Origin: Diplodia intermedia
Lineage: Eukaryota > Ascomycota > Dothideomycetes > Botryosphaeriales > Botryosphaeriaceae
Reading direction: 5' to 3'
NCBI GenBank assembly: GCA_021495925.1
Contig: JAKEKT010000042.1
Span: 62,001-126,000 of the forward strand
DNA: 64,000 bases
Each line of letters opens with the position of its first letter. Position 1 is the first letter of the stretch. Shown one piece after another: positions 11,553 to 23,550 of this stretch. The position numbers and the translations under genes are program-made. A model generated the notes under the pieces. That model ran no database searches and was not told the DNA's origin. It saw only the letters and a list, made by a program, of their open reading frames with translations.

Positions 11553-13060
11553 GTTGGTCTCGGGCGTTCGCTGGGGCGCCGGCGCAGGCAGACGCGCTGC
11601 AGCTCGCGCGAGTTCGCGTCGCGTCGCGGGGCTGTTGATCCGCCTGTGACCAGCCGGCAGATCGGCCTCGAGTCAGTCGGGCAGGGTCTATTCCAACTTC
11701 AACGCTCTGCGCTGCCCACCTTCAGCGACCCAACTCCACTGCGCGCTCATGCGCCGCGCAATCGCGCCGTACTCGCTTCGCCTCCCTAGCAACCCAGAGC
11801 TAAGGCTGACTGCCGACCTTCCGGCACCAGCCGGTTGCTCTTTGCACCCTACGTGTCCGCCAAGCAATTTGCTGCTGCCAGGCATTCCTGGCCCACCCAC
11901 GAGGTGCAGACGTCACTTAAATTGCACGCACTTTAAGCATCAAAATTTTCCGGGCGAAAGCAGCCCAACCGCGGCTCTGCGCGGCGACGTGACGTCGCGA
12001 ATGTCGACGTCTCTGCAACTAAACCACTCGGTGCCAGCCGTTGCCCGACCAAATCAGGTTATCTTTTTTTTTTTTGGTTTTTTCGCAAGCGTCGCCTATG
12101 AGACACGTTTATGCTGCTATAGCTTAGCGGGCCAATTAATGCTGGCGGCCAAGCCCTTTTCAGCTTGGAAAGGGTCTGTCTGCTCGGAAACCGCACCGCC
12201 ACGACTCACGACCACCGTTATGGCGTACCGTCTTATAACCCATTCAGCACCATCGCTCCCGGCAACATCCGGACCAGCTTCCGAAGCACGCCTGTCATCC
12301 GTTGTGACGAGTGCGATTGCGCTTCCGCTTTCGCCTAATCTTGACTCCGCCATGCTGCGCCCCGCTAAATTCGATGTTGCTCAATATCTCATGTCTTAAG
12401 CGACTCAGCTGCGTCGAAACAAGGTTCGGGTGCCTGCCGGTCAAGCTTTCTGAAACGGTTCTTCGTCTACGCGTTCAGCCAAGTCATGCGGTGTCGTTCG
12501 TTTGAGTGAACCCATTCGCTGCGAGAGGAAGGTACACACTGCCCTGATCGGTCATAGTTCATTTCTTCTTCCAAACGGGATCGGACCGGGCCTTTTGCCG
12601 AGCTGATAAATCAAGAAACAAAATCAGTGATGAACCAGGTGTGGGAAGGTGAAGCGAGACATCCCTAGAGATCGCTGCCTCCATCTAGGCCGTGTCATTG
12701 TTTTGGGCCTTCGGTATCTACCGGAAAGGCGAGGTATGGCTCTCAATCGGCCAGTGCATAGCTCACCTTTGCAACTTGGTCAGATGCCACGACAACGGTA
12801 AGCACCGAGCATCGAGAGATGGTTTCAGTTGAGTATAGTTCCTTAAATTTGATGTGTTTTTTATACAATACACGCTCAGCATTCCGAAAGAAGTTTCCAC
12901 CTCAGTCATCTCTGCAACCGTTACTCCTCAAACCAGTTCGCGAAAAGCGAGTGGAAGAGAGAGAAAAAAAAAACCAACAAAAGAAAAAAGACAGATCGTA
13001 AAGCAAACATAATTCGTTAATGAGAGCATCATCGACTCTCGAGGCGCAGGTCTAAGCTGA
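11553..13060. other. gene-poor intergenic region
   Basis: I cannot support a gene here. The longest frame (plus strand, about 11749-12399) has no recognisable domain and its composition follows the local GC. There is a T-run at about 12063-12075 and an A-rich tract at about 12964-12990, the latter just downstream of the next minus-strand gene. Normal base composition resumes right at the transposon edge. Confidence 0.5.
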
Positions 13061-13558
13061 CTAGTCCACAGTGACGTGAACACCCAACTGAACCGCGAGC
13101 TGCGCGATAAGACCCTTCGCCTCATCCTTACTCAGCGTCCCAGTCGTGCGCTTCTTGGGGCTGTCCAGCACAGCCGTGCTGGCGATCTTGTCCAGGTTCA
13201 AAATCCCGTTATCGGCCTGCGCCTTCGTGCCCAGCGCCGCCTTGACCTTCTCGGTGCCCACCTTGCTGCTGGAGACGGCGACGCCCTTGAGGTCCGTCAG
13301 CCTCGTGTCCGGCTCAGCGACGATCGTGGGGTCGCGGGCGACGAGCTTCACGTCGGCCTTGGCGGCGGCTTGGACGATAGCTGTGATGGCGGCGTCCACC
13401 TGGCTGGATTCGACCAAGCCGGCGGCCTTGAGGGCTGCGGCTATTTCGACAGCGGCGGAGATGTTGAGGGTGGCGTCGGCTGTAGTCGTGGGGGCGGGCA
13501 GGGCGTAGATAGCCGTGCTGAGGGTGAGGAGGGTAGGGAGGATGTAGCCGGCGCGCAT
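13061..13558 (-). CDS. small secreted cysteine-free protein
   Basis: This is a single exon of 165 residues. I chose the Met at 13558 (MRAGYILPTL) because it opens a classic signal peptide of about 20 residues ending ALPAP. The 59 open residues upstream are Ser/Pro/His-rich and look like untranslated leader. The mature chain is Ala/Val/Lys/Thr-rich with predicted helices (AAVEIAAALKAAGL, VDAAITAIVQAAAK). I see no cysteine, no domain and no membrane anchor. That is unusual for secreted effectors, which normally carry disulfides. The C-terminal region has a basic KKRTTG stretch followed by a second amphipathic helix. The function is unknown. It could be a wall-associated or host-interaction protein, but nothing in the sequence decides this. 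Confidence 0.72.
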   Translation of the reverse strand: MRAGYILPTLLTLSTAIYALPAPTTTADATLNISAAVEIAAALKAAGLVESSQVDAAITAIVQAAAKADVKLVARDPTIVAEPDTRLTDLKGVAVSSSKVGTEKVKAALGTKAQADNGILNLDKIASTAVLDSPKKRTTGTLSKDEAKGLIAQLAVQLGVHVTVD

Positions 13559-16500
13559 CTTGGCGGTGGTTGGTGGTGGGGGGTGTCCTGAGAGGAGTGG
13601 AGGTTTGATTGGAAATGTTGGTGAGCCGGTTTGGTGGGCTCTTTCTGCTTTCTGAGAGGAGTTTGGAGTTGTTAAGAAGTAGAGGGATGGGGAGCTGTGG
13701 TGTTCTGGTTGAGAGAAAGAGGTGCGTTCGTCCATCTTTATACACTCATTCTCGACAGATGATGGTCCGGAGATACACGTACAGCTTGTTTGCCCCAGGC
13801 ACTCTTACTCGCACCAAGTATTCCCACACATCTGGCCCGCTTGCCTCGTGCTCGCCGAGAGAACAATCCTCGGCGCTGGTTCTACAGGCCCACTTGGAGA
13901 AGCGATAGTCAACATCACGGTTCTTTCCGATTGGCGGATATCAGAAAGGCACTTCCGCATCAGGTTAAGAGATGCCCCTACGTTCCCTATTGAGGCAAAA
14001 CTATTCCCAGCTACCCGAACTGCAAAGGTAGGCGAACCTAGACTACAGCGGCCGTCGCTGCAAACAGCGATCTGAAGTGTGGAAGGACCCTTGCTACACT
14101 CAATAAAGCCCAGGTTAGTGGCCCAGGGTAGCGCTGCCTTGGGCGTAACCATTGCTCTGGATACTGCTACTACTCGGTATCAGGGGAAGCATAGTTGCCG
14201 AAGCGGAGAATCTGGCCAAGGCCTTTCTAGAGCTGCACCGGCTTCTTCTAGAACTTTTGACCCCTATTCTTGGAAATACTACTGTCAAAGCGGTATCTCA
14301 TTTTACGCTATTTCGACCCAAGTTATCGTTCCCAGGATGTTCACAATGTCCTATTGGATGTTTGCCCTTCGCACAGCCACTTTCCCGCCTTGTCCGTGCT
14401 GATGCGCAAAAAAGATATACCTCCGAGCTCCGACCACAGTACGCTTCAATGCAGGAGAGCCGATTGGGAATCATCAGTCTGCGCAAGACTACAAGGATAC
14501 GATTTGAGTTGTCAAACAGACGCAGTCATTGTTCCTCCCCGACAAAAGTACAAAGAGATCACCTTCACCCAATTCCCCTTTCTTGGCATTCGAAGCAATC
14601 TCCAGGGAAATTCTTGCCAAGCAACAACTACTACTGCCTCGCACCCTTGCTTCGGCACGTCATCCATGTGCGGGCCAGGGGAAGTTTCCGCGCCTACTTC
14701 GTTGCCGTGGCCGCTTTCGGCGAAGCGAGCGTTCGCCTTTCGGTTCACAGTAACCAAGTCGGGTTTGCTGTTAGTAATGGGGCCTTCGATGGGGAGAACA
14801 TTTTCGAGAGCAACAGCTAAAGAGGAGCAGCAGATGTTGTCCATACACAAATCGAAGGCGGCATTGTCTTGGCAAAGGTCAGTGGGAATCCAGGGTCATG
14901 ATGTTGCTCCACTGGATTTGCAATCCTTCGACTCGTTCGAAGACCGACTACCATCGCTGAGACGAGGAGTAAAGCCCAAATGAGTCGACCTCTAGCTCTG
15001 ATATCCCTCCACAAAGTTCCAGTGACTATTCGGCGATACGTTCTCAAGCCTGAACGATATCTCCTGAAGGTCGGAACGAACTGTGTGAGATGGGTTATAT
15101 CTTAGCAACAGGGCAACCCGGCAAGGAAAGAAAAAAACACTGACAATATGAAAGTGAGATCAGATTGTACGCTGTCATGAGGAGGAATCAAAAGCGCAAG
15201 ACTGCCTGAAACTGGTGCCTCCTACCCAGCACCCGACCCCAAGTTCCCACCCACGGGCGATACACCGCCATCACCGCCCAAGAACTCCCATGGTCAACAA
15301 CTTCCTCGATTGGGGTTTCTCAAAGACACCAAAGCGGAAGTCGTCAAAAGCCATCGAAGTCATCAACCAAACGAACCATCCACTTATCAAACTGCCCGCC
15401 AGCCGCCCGCACGCCTCCCCCGGCGGGCCGCACCCGCCGCCGCCTCATCCGTCCCATCCAAACCCTACGTCTGCGCGGGTCTCCAAGAAGCCTTTGGCCG
15501 AAAGCAGAAGACCTACTGTTCCTTCGCGGTGGTAAGAACCGCCGGCACCACACCCCTCTCATGTTGCCATCCTCTTTCGCCGTTCGCGCTCACAAACGAT
15601 CCTTCTCGTCGGCATCGTTGGCGTCGTCGTCGTCATCGTCATCATCGTCGTCTCCATCATCGTCATCGTCTCCGTCATCGTGGTCGTGGGGCGGACGTCG
15701 ACCCTTCTGCTCCCGCCCGCTCGCGCCCACGCTCCAAGCGGTCTTCTTCGGCGCCACGCAGGTTCTCCAATCCGTCCTCCTCCTTCTCTCGGGCTCGCTC
15801 TTCGGGCGTATCATTGTCGTCGTCATCCCTGTTGCTGTCGCCGTCGACATTGCGGCGATGAAGCTCCGGGCTGCTGCGCAACCCGGACGCGCTGGCGCGA
15901 TGGTCGTTGAGCCGACGCTCCGGCGCCGGACTGCCTGCACTACCTAAGGGACGGCCCTCTGGTGGACCTCTGGGGACTGAGGCGCACTCCCGCCTCGAGC
16001 GGGTCGTCCGCGTCGTCGTCGTCGCAGTCTGGGACCTCGAAGCGGTTATCACCGAGGTCGACGGCGAGCCCGAGACAGATCCTGAGATGTTCTCACGATG
16101 TTCCGTTTGCTGGTTATGCTTGCGCCACGTAGTTCGTAAGGCTGTGCCGGACGGGAGGTAGGAAATCTGTTTTCACGTGACGTTGCTTGGGATGCCGGAT
16201 CCCAGTGTGGAGGCAGACGGCTCCGCCACATTGCTGTTTCAGCAAAAAGTAAATATGCTTGGACTTTTGGCTATGCGACTTTGTTTCGGAGAATCTGCCG
16301 ACTGCTTCGTGCGGAGATGGAATTTGACCTCAGTGTCCAACAAATTGAGGAAGTCTACCCTACATGATCATCCCAGATTTTCTGAACACGCTAAGGCACT
16401 GCCTTGATCTACCACCGCCGGCCAAACCCTCTTCCTCTCCTCGTAGTGGCTTTTACCGTAAGTCTCAACACGAGTAGATCGCTCCCCTTGCGGCTCCCCA

Positions 16501-16678
16501 GCACACGCCGAATCCGCAATTTTCCGCGGCCCGCTTCTTCAGATCGATGTCAACATGATCGGCGTCTCTGCACGCCAGCTTCAGGAAGAATCCATTATTA
16601 TTTTACTCTTAGAGTCAAAACCCCGCGGTACCTCTAAACAATACCACTAAACCAAAGGATCAAACCCAAATGAGCGCG
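13559..16678. other. 3.1 kb region without a convincing gene
   Basis: Several medium open frames overlap in conflicting strands. On the minus strand, pieces at about 13805-14152 and 14512-14850 have a protein-like texture but no family I recognise, and stops separate them. They may be a decayed gene. On the plus strand a frame from about 15296 or 15310 to about 15535 ends near a possible GTAAGA donor and could be exon 1 of a disordered protein, with Ser/Arg-rich sequence around 15700-16150 as a later exon. I could not build a consistent model. Confidence 0.35.
15621..15691. repeat. TCG/TCA trinucleotide microsatellite
   Basis: The tract mixes TCG, TCA and TCT triplets, interrupted by CCATCA and CCGTCA. 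Read in frame it would give polySer on the plus strand or polyAsp on the minus strand, and it accounts for the biased open frames here. Confidence 0.8.
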
Positions 16679-18220
16679 CTACAACCGCGCCTTAGGGAAA
16701 GCGCGAGACTTCGGCGACCATTTGGCGTAGGGGTGATCGATCGTCGAGGGTATCAGATGGTCCACTTCCAGCGTGTTCACCAGGCCGGGATGCACCTGGC
16801 TCAGGTCCGTGATGCCGAGCAACTTCATCGTCGTCTCCAGCTCGTCTTTCATCACTGTTGTCGCTCCCGTTAGCAAACCGTCCAGGAAACAGGTTCCAGT
16901 TGTATCAAAGAGTAAGGGCGTTACTCACCATCAATGAAATGCTCGACGCCGGGTTGTCCGTAGTTCAACGCATAGAGGAAGTGCCTACCCATGCCAACCG
17001 CCGTAGCACCCAAGCACAGGCACTTCAAAATATCCGTGCCACGCCTGATGCCGCCATCGACGTACACCTCCAGCTGATCGAACACCTCGGGCGAGTTCTT
17101 CTGCAGATCGAGGAGGATCAAGACGGAAGGCGGCGCCGTGTCGAGGCTCCTGCCACCATGGTTGCTCAGCACGATGCCCCGCACGCCGGCCTGCGCGGCG
17201 AGGCGGGCGTCGGAGGCGCCCTGGATGCCCTTCAGCACGATGGGCAGGTCGGTGACGGTGCGCAGCCAGCGCAGGTCGTCCCACGTGAGGCTGGCGTCGA
17301 TGTACGAGCCCATGATGCGGCCGAGGCCGCCGCCCTTCTTGTCGTTGACGGCCCTGGCGCCCGTCATCGGCGCCGACAGCCCCTCGTCGGCGCGCACCCG
17401 CTCGTCCGCCTCGCGCTTGCCCGGCACCGGCGCGTCCACCGTCACGAAGATGGCCTTGATGCCCTTCGGCAGCGACGCCAGCAGCCGCTCGGATGCTGCT
17501 CGGTCCCTGTTGACGTACAGCTGGAAGAAAAAGGGGTGGTCCGGCGGTGCGTTTGGCAGGATCTGATCGACCGGGTACGAGGCATTGGTTGAGATCTGTG
17601 GGTCGAGCAAAAGACGGCCGTCAGCCTTCTGGCGTCGCCACCACCCTTTTCGCTGAGATGCTGTCCCGAAGCCCTTCACCCCTCAATGGCAGGTGGGAGA
17701 TTCGTGGCAAAGCGCACCGAACGTGGGGGTGTCCCGCCCCCGGGTTAGAACGTACCGTCTGCGCGACACCCTTGCTTCCACATGCCGCCGCCATCGCCTT
17801 CTCACCCTCCGGATGCACCAGCCGAGCCATGGCCGCAGGGCTGACGAACAACGGCACCTGGACATCGCACCCGAGTATGCGCGTGCGCGTGTCCACCCGC
17901 GACACGTCCTTCAGCACGCGCGGCCGCCACCATATCCGGTCGAAGCTGCTCTTGTTCGCGTCGCGCGTGATCTCGTCCGTCGCCGCCGATGAGTAGAAGG
18001 CCCATGTTTTCTGCGCCAGCGTCCGCGACGCCACTGACTCGAAGTCGTATGAGTTCAGTAGCGTGTCCAGCGGCGGCTTCTCATGAGCCTGCAGCTCCGT
18101 CGTAGCGGTTGGCGGCGGCTTCACGAATCCTTGCTTGGCGTTCGGTGGATGTGAGGGCTTGGTGTTCAGCTGCGCCTCCAGATCTTCGATGCGATATGGT
18201 AATTGCTTGGGGTCGGCCAT
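16679..18220 (-). CDS. FMN-dependent 2-hydroxyacid dehydrogenase (L-lactate dehydrogenase/glycolate oxidase family)
   Basis: There are three exons: 17756-18220, 16929-17595 and 16679-16854. The 160-base intron is GTACGT...CAG and the second is GTGAGT...CAG with a GCTAAC branch. The product is 435 residues. It is an FMN TIM barrel that oxidises an L-2-hydroxy acid to the keto acid. The N-terminal cap holds AFYSSAATDE (the usual YY/FYxSGAxDE flavin segment). Further elements are VPLFVSPAAM, FQLYVNRD, VTVDAPVPGKRE and the catalytic box SNHGGRSLD, whose His is near residue 301. VDGGIRRGTDILK then binds the FMN phosphate. It lacks the N-terminal cytochrome b5 domain of yeast Cyb2 and has no clear mitochondrial leader, so it is probably cytosolic or peroxisomal. 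The C-terminus (PKARL) ends in ARL, a possible weak PTS1. The substrate cannot be fixed from sequence. Confidence 0.9.
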
Positions 18221-18912
18221 TGTGAAAGTGTGGTATCTAACGTCAAGGGGGAGTAGGGAAGGGAAGATGGTCAGTTATTTTGGGAAACCACCAAAGTCTC
18301 GTTGGGAACCGGACGGTTAAGAAGCAGCCTGTCATAGCTCCCTCGAGCTCCAATTGCCGGAAAATCGATTCCGTCATGGCAGCAACACCACGAAGCTCAA
18401 TCCTGGCGCATCGTCAGGCCGGTCGGGGAACGGTTGATCGCGGGGCGGCGGAGGCGGGTGACGTCGGCGACCGGCATCTGGTTGCTCGAATTGCGGGGAG
18501 ACATTCGGCTCCATCGGCGAGATGACCGGCCGACGCACCCGATGTCGGGGTCGGGATTCTATTCCCCATGTCGATCTGAGCGCTCGGACTGACCTTCCTT
18601 ACCTCGAGAGCTCTCAACGTCGACTCATCAATGTCGGGATTTCTAAGTTCTCTGTAATAGGGTTGGGCCTGGACCGCCATGGCTTGCTTGCAGTTCTTCC
18701 ACAAAACATATGCCTTCGTCCGTGTTGTCAATGCGTTGGTATTTATATCCATTCGATTCGTGATATCCACAAGCATCTGCTTGCTATTATGTTGAACTTT
18801 TATCCTCTGTACAGCCGACATCTGCATCCAGATCATGGGCGTGTTGAAGCCTTGTTCCTTCCATCATGTACGTTCTCATTCATAAGCGGTCGAGGTAGCA
18901 GGTGAACATGCC
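18221..18912. other. intergenic region between the dehydrogenase and ECT1
   Basis: It contains the dehydrogenase promoter and the ECT1 3' flank. A 140-codon minus-strand frame (18414-18836) lacks any recognisable feature, and I do not call it. Confidence 0.5.
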
Positions 18913-20564
18913 CTACGACCGTCTTTCACGTTCAGCATCACGCTCAGCTTCCATCGCCTTGGCCTCTCTTTCCAGCTCCTCTCGGCGCCTGATTGCATCC
19001 TCGCCAGCTCCTTTGACGCCCTTCTTCCGCTGCCGCTCTTCGTACATGGCTCTGCTTGCCATGATGCGCTCGACAATTTCACCAGCGTTGACGTGTTGGA
19101 AGTCGTGCGCAGGAACCTCATGGAAGATTCCGAGCTCCTTGGCATCCTTGTAGGGGTCTTCGACAGACGACATGAACGAGGTAGGGCCATGGTAAACGAC
19201 GTCGGGAGTTCCATATGGAAGCGAGTTTAGGAACGCCGGAGTGGGCGTGAATGGAGCGGAGAAGACCACGGCATTGATGTACTGTCACACAGGTTTATGA
19301 GCACATTGCCAAACTTGGCAGGCGGATACTGGGCCTACCTTGCATTGAAGAACGCATAAGCCGCGTTCGAATACGTTCATGATAGGGTAGTTGATGCCCT
19401 TCCAGTGGTTGATGACCTCATCGTCGTGGATACCAGCAACCACATAGTACGGGCTGTAGTCGGAACCGGTCTCGGCGATGCGCTGCTGGGTGGCCTCGGC
19501 GGAGTACCAGTCGCGTTTCTTGCCTTCCTCTTCCTCAAGCAGGGCGACCTGTCGCAGAAACTCGATATGACCGGAAGAGAACAGGTCGAACCCGCCATCG
19601 ACATAGACCACGCGTTGGCCCTTGCGGGGTGCAGTTCCCGGGACCATCTTGGAGCATTTTCCAGTCCCACCCGCCGCGCTGGGTTCTGCGGCTTTGTCCT
19701 GCTCACCATGCCACACCCAGACCTCACTGCCTGGCGCCAGACCGGTCTCGTCCGAGGCGTAGACTTTGATTCTTTCCTTCAGCTCCGCACCAGTTCTCTT
19801 CCTCTCCTCCTCGCTGCCACTGCCCTCGTCGCCCGCCAGAACATTCTCCAGGCTCTTGATAAAGTGTCCCTTGGTACACAGAAGCATGCGCCCAACCAGG
19901 TCGGTCGTTGAAATGCCGGGTGTGCGCTTCACAATCTTGAAGCGACCGGCAGCCTTCACGAAGCGATAGCAGTCTTCACCCGAGGCGTCCGACGTGATGT
20001 CGTCGCCGTGAACGACATACTTGCAGCCGTAATGGGAGATCCAGGGCAGCGAGGTCACGTACGGGGCGTGGGGGACTGATTTGGTAGCCCAGCGGCAGGC
20101 GTCCACGGCAGCAACGCTGGAGCGGGCGTCAGCGGACGCGGACGCGGTCGGGGGAGGCGGGGGTGGACTGACCGTTCTTTCAGAGTCATGACCGTGGGCC
20201 CCTTATTCTCGAGGATAGCTTCGTCCGAGTGGACGCCGACGAGCAGCTCGGAGCCCAGCTGGCGGGCCTGCAAGATGGCGCCGGCATGGCCTGCGGGGAT
20301 TGGCCATTACTCAAAATAGCAGGAACGGAGAGGCGTACCGTGGTGGGCAAAGTCGAAGCAGCCGTCAATCCAAATGCGGTCGTCGGCTATGGGCACGTCG
20401 TGCTGCGGGTCGACGGGCCATTGGCCTCGCGCGGGCACGTATTCGGCGGAGTCGGCCTGGGCGAGGTCAGCGCGGGGCGGCAGCGACAGGGCATCGTGGC
20501 GCACACTCATGGCGGTGTTCGAGACAGGTGCAGAGATGCTGTTCGTGGCCGGGTGCATGTGCAT
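18913..20564 (-). CDS. ECT1: ethanolamine-phosphate cytidylyltransferase
   Basis: There are four exons: 20339-20564, 20173-20290, 19339-20116 and 18913-19281, with introns of 48, 56 and 57 bases. The product is 496 residues from the first Met, or 478 from the Met at 20510, which I find equally plausible. It converts CTP and phosphoethanolamine to CDP-ethanolamine in the Kennedy pathway for phosphatidylethanolamine. It has the tandem nucleotidyltransferase folds typical of the family. The first carries WIDGCFDFAHHGHAG (HxGH) and later LKERVAAVDACRW and YVVHGDD. The second carries VYVDGGFDLFSSGHIEF, where the first His of HxGH is Ser, then YYVVAGIHDDEVIN. The C-terminus is a charged helix (EELEREAKAMEAERD). 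Exon phases are consistent throughout. It is divergent from the gene at 20982 across 417 bases. Confidence 0.92.
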
Positions 20565-20981
20565 GGCGCGAGGGGCAGCAACGCGGGGCTCTCTCGCCGC
20601 TCAGGGACCAGCAATCCAGGGACAAGCGCGCCACCGGCATTCAGCTTGCCTTAACGCGCGCCCGTTGCGACTCGACCGACGCCACGCATGACTCGGCGGG
20701 CGCGGGCCTCCGGCCAGCTGGACGTGCTTTCAATGCCTCGACGATCAATTCGTGCGCGCTCAGCAGTGCAATTTCGTGCGCATCGTTCATCAGCGGAGGC
20801 GCTCGCTGCTAGACATGTCCTCTTGCGACTCTGACTCCGCTCGCCTGCCCTGGACGCCGCGCTTCCAGTGACGGACAACGATTCGCGGCTTGCAGCGCGA
20901 CTGTCGGCGCCTCACGATTGGGCTTAGGCGTTCCTTACCACAGCCTCTCCCGTCCCTGACCGGCCCCTGGGCCTGGGTATC
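20565..20981. promoter_or_regulatory. divergent promoter region between ECT1 and the downstream gene
   Basis: This GC-rich spacer of 417 bases separates two divergent start codons. No specific element stands out. Confidence 0.45.
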
Positions 20982-22486
20982 ATGGTCGCCTCCTCCACCG
21001 CGCCCACCTCGACCTCGGGCGCAACATCGCACTCGTTCCTGCCGCGCAAGCCCTCGCTTTTCCGCCGCGACAGATCGCGCAACAAAGACGGCAACGGCGC
21101 CGACCTGCCTCCCCGCAGCAGCACGCCCCAACCCCGATCGGTGACGCCCGTCCCGCCTATCGACGAGTCAGAGGCCGTCTCGAGCACCTCGCCGCCGCAT
21201 CGCGGGAAGCATTCCTCGCGGCACAGCTTCGCCTCGTCCGTCGCAGACTTCGGCTCCAACCTGCGTCGCTCTGCCTCCCTGCGCTCCTCGTCCTCCAATT
21301 CCGCCAAGGAGCAACCGCTGCCGTCGTCGTCCCTGGCCCAGGCCACCCTCTCGCCCGACAAGCCCACCTTTGCTGCCAATGCCTCGTCGAACAAGCTCCT
21401 CGCCACCTTCACCCGCGGTCGCCAGAAATCCTACGACGCTACTGCCGCTGCAGCAGTAGGCCACAAGCCTGACGAGCCCAAAACACCCGGAATGGCCAAC
21501 ACCGTCGGCGCTGCCCACATGTGGGCGTCGCGCCCGTCGGGCACGGCGCACTCGAACCTGGCCTTTGGCCAGAGCAGCAACCCACTGGGCGCCCCCGCCA
21601 ACATCCCTCCCGTCCCTTCTGCTGCCGGCGGGCACAACCCGCACGCAATCTTCCAGCACATCCACGACATGTCGTCAAAGCGCATATCCACTCTGGACTA
21701 CCTCCGGAAAGCGTGAGTCTTGGCCGCACTTGCACGCCCGGGCGACAGATGCTGACAGCTATGCACAGGCACGACGGCAGGGTATACTGGTTCAACACTC
21801 TTCTATTCAACAAAACCGACCTCAACAAGCTCCCTTACTTCTCACAAAAGACGCTGTCGAAGCGGGCGACCAACTACCTGCTCCTCGGTTTCTCGCTACC
21901 CACGATTCTGGATCTCAACTCTAACAGCGCGTCCGACTACCTCCGCGCACTGAACGCGTTGCTCATAGAGTTTGAGACATACCAGTCGATCCACCCGCCC
22001 GACGGAAGCATGCCGAGCAGCCTGGGCCGCGGGCGCGTGGCAGGCATGTTCAAGCGGGCGACGCACGCCGCGTCGGGCGCGGCGAAGGGCCGGCGGCAGA
22101 GCTCGGCCACGGAGATCGGGTTGATGGAGGTCAGCGACGTCAGCTCGGCGCCCATGCTGCCCAGCGGCGAGCACAGCGACCACCTGCTGCCCGGCGAGGA
22201 GTACACGCACCTCATGACGCCGCACCTGCCCTTCGAGCCCGACTTCTTCGAGACCTTCTCGACCCTGTGCGACGTGCTGATCGACTGCTACACGAAGATC
22301 ATGAGCCTGGTCAACGGCCCCGAGACGTGCGGGCCCGGCGTGGGGGAGCTGTTCGCGAAGGCGGACGCACGTGTGCGCAAGATCATCGTCGCCGGCGTGG
22401 TCCGCGAGTTCGAGGACGCAAGCCGCTCCGGCGTGAAACAGGAGGTGGCGGGCGTCGGCAAGGTCGTTCTCGGCGGGCTGATGTAA
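20982..22486 (+). CDS. conserved fungal protein of unknown function
   Basis: There are two exons, 20982-21712 and 21769-22486, joined across a 56-base GTGAGT...CACAG intron inside KA|HDGRVYW. The product is 482 residues. The first about 210 residues are Ser/Pro-rich and disordered, with basic patches (RKPSLFRRDRSRNK). The C-terminal half is folded and helical, with the conserved-looking segments HDGRVYWFNTLLFNKTDLNKL, FSQKTLSKRATNYLLLGFSL and FEPDFFETFSTLCDVLIDCYTKI. I see no membrane segment, signal peptide or catalytic motif. I recognise the style of a conserved ascomycete protein but not a named family. A conserved fold behind a disordered, phosphorylatable N-terminus would suit a scaffold or adaptor, but this is inference. 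Confidence 0.85.
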
Positions 22487-23137
22487 GTGTGAGACAGCGG
22501 TGTATACCCGGGTGCTGCAAGCGCCCAATTTCCTATTCGCACAGCGGAGGGCGTTTCTATTTTCGTGGCTCGAGAGAAAGCAGGAGGACAAACAACACGG
22601 GATGGGGGTCGGCATCATCATCATCATCATCACCATCATCATCATCAGCAAGACATGACCGCATGATCAGGGCACAACAGCATTGGATGCATCTAACGCC
22701 TTTTTCTTTTGGATACTTTCGGACACAAGGAGAGCGGGTTGAAAAGCACATGATACCTTCCGCTGCAGATGTGCAGACGGAAAAGCGGAGGAGGTTGGGT
22801 CGATGGGTTTCGGTTGTGTTTTGTTCGTGTTTTTACTGCATCATATACCACTTTGTCTGTTTTTGCTTCGTGGATTTCAAGCATCGGAGGGACGAGATGC
22901 AAATAGCGCATAAGTCCAGTCGGGCAGCAGGGTCGCTGAAGGAGGCGGCATACGTCGAGTTCAAGGAAGCTCAAGCGGGGTCGGGATTTACAGGGCATGG
23001 GGGTTGATAGGTGAGACAAGCGCGCGACCATACGTAATAATAATAATATCAAGCTTTTGCTCATGAGAATCCCTGTGAACGTCAATACTTGACGGTATGT
23101 AAGCGCTTGGCTTGTACCTGGGGGATCTTACCACGAC
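22487..23137. other. intergenic region with 3' flank and microsatellite
   Basis: This is the downstream flank of the preceding gene, with no further gene. It includes an ATC/CAT microsatellite (listed separately). Confidence 0.5.
22612..22648. repeat. CAT trinucleotide microsatellite
   Basis: About twelve CAT units occur with one CAC interruption, in the probable 3' untranslated region of the plus-strand gene ending at 22486. Confidence 0.85.
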
Positions 23138-23310
23138 CACGCTACGTGGGTAGCTGAATCGATTATCTGGATGTATTTGCGCACTTTCAAGACTCCTACA
23201 TGGGTAGCTGCATCCAATGTCTGGACGCGATTTTCCGCATTCAAGATTAACATCCACGGCGGGACGTTGGATTCAAATACCCCTGTAAAATGGTATATCT
23301 CTGAGCTGTG
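23138..23310. mobile_element. MITE-like foldback element, copy B (rearranged)
   Basis: Two left-type half-cores lie in tandem: CTACGTGGGTAGCTGAAT at about 23142 and CTACATGGGTAGCTGCAT at about 23194, each followed by a CTGGA block. One right-type half, TTGGATTCAAATACCCCTGT, follows at about 23269, and a GAGCTGTG end near 23310 closes the element. A normal copy has one left and one right half, so this copy has gained a duplicated half. The left end is not clear. Confidence 0.6.
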
Positions 23311-23550
23311 ACAAGGTCTGGTACAGTAGGGTACCTAGCTCTGTGTGCGGGACCGTGCCGATCCGGGAGCTGTCGGCAGGGAGCGGTGGGCTGGTCAGCC
23401 AACCGGCCGGGGATCGCGCGTATGGTGACGACATGAAGCTTAACGCGTACGAGCTGGTCCATGGAGCTTCGTCCCCTTCTCTTCTCTCCAATTCTCCACG
23501 CTCTTCTTCCTCCACACCGCCAGCTGCGACGCTTTCCCGGACAAACAGCC

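Noticed and set aside
11749..12399. 216-codon open frame on the plus strand after the retrotransposon
   Set aside because: No domain, no splice logic, and overlapping open frames on the other strand. Composition follows local GC.
14152..14983. Two overlapping plus-strand frames of over 200 codons
   Set aside because: They overlap each other in different phases and show no family resemblance. Minus-strand pieces in the same region look equally protein-like but are broken.
15675..16052. Acidic/basic low-complexity frames around the TCG microsatellite
   Set aside because: They are generated by the trinucleotide repeat. An exon model could not be completed.
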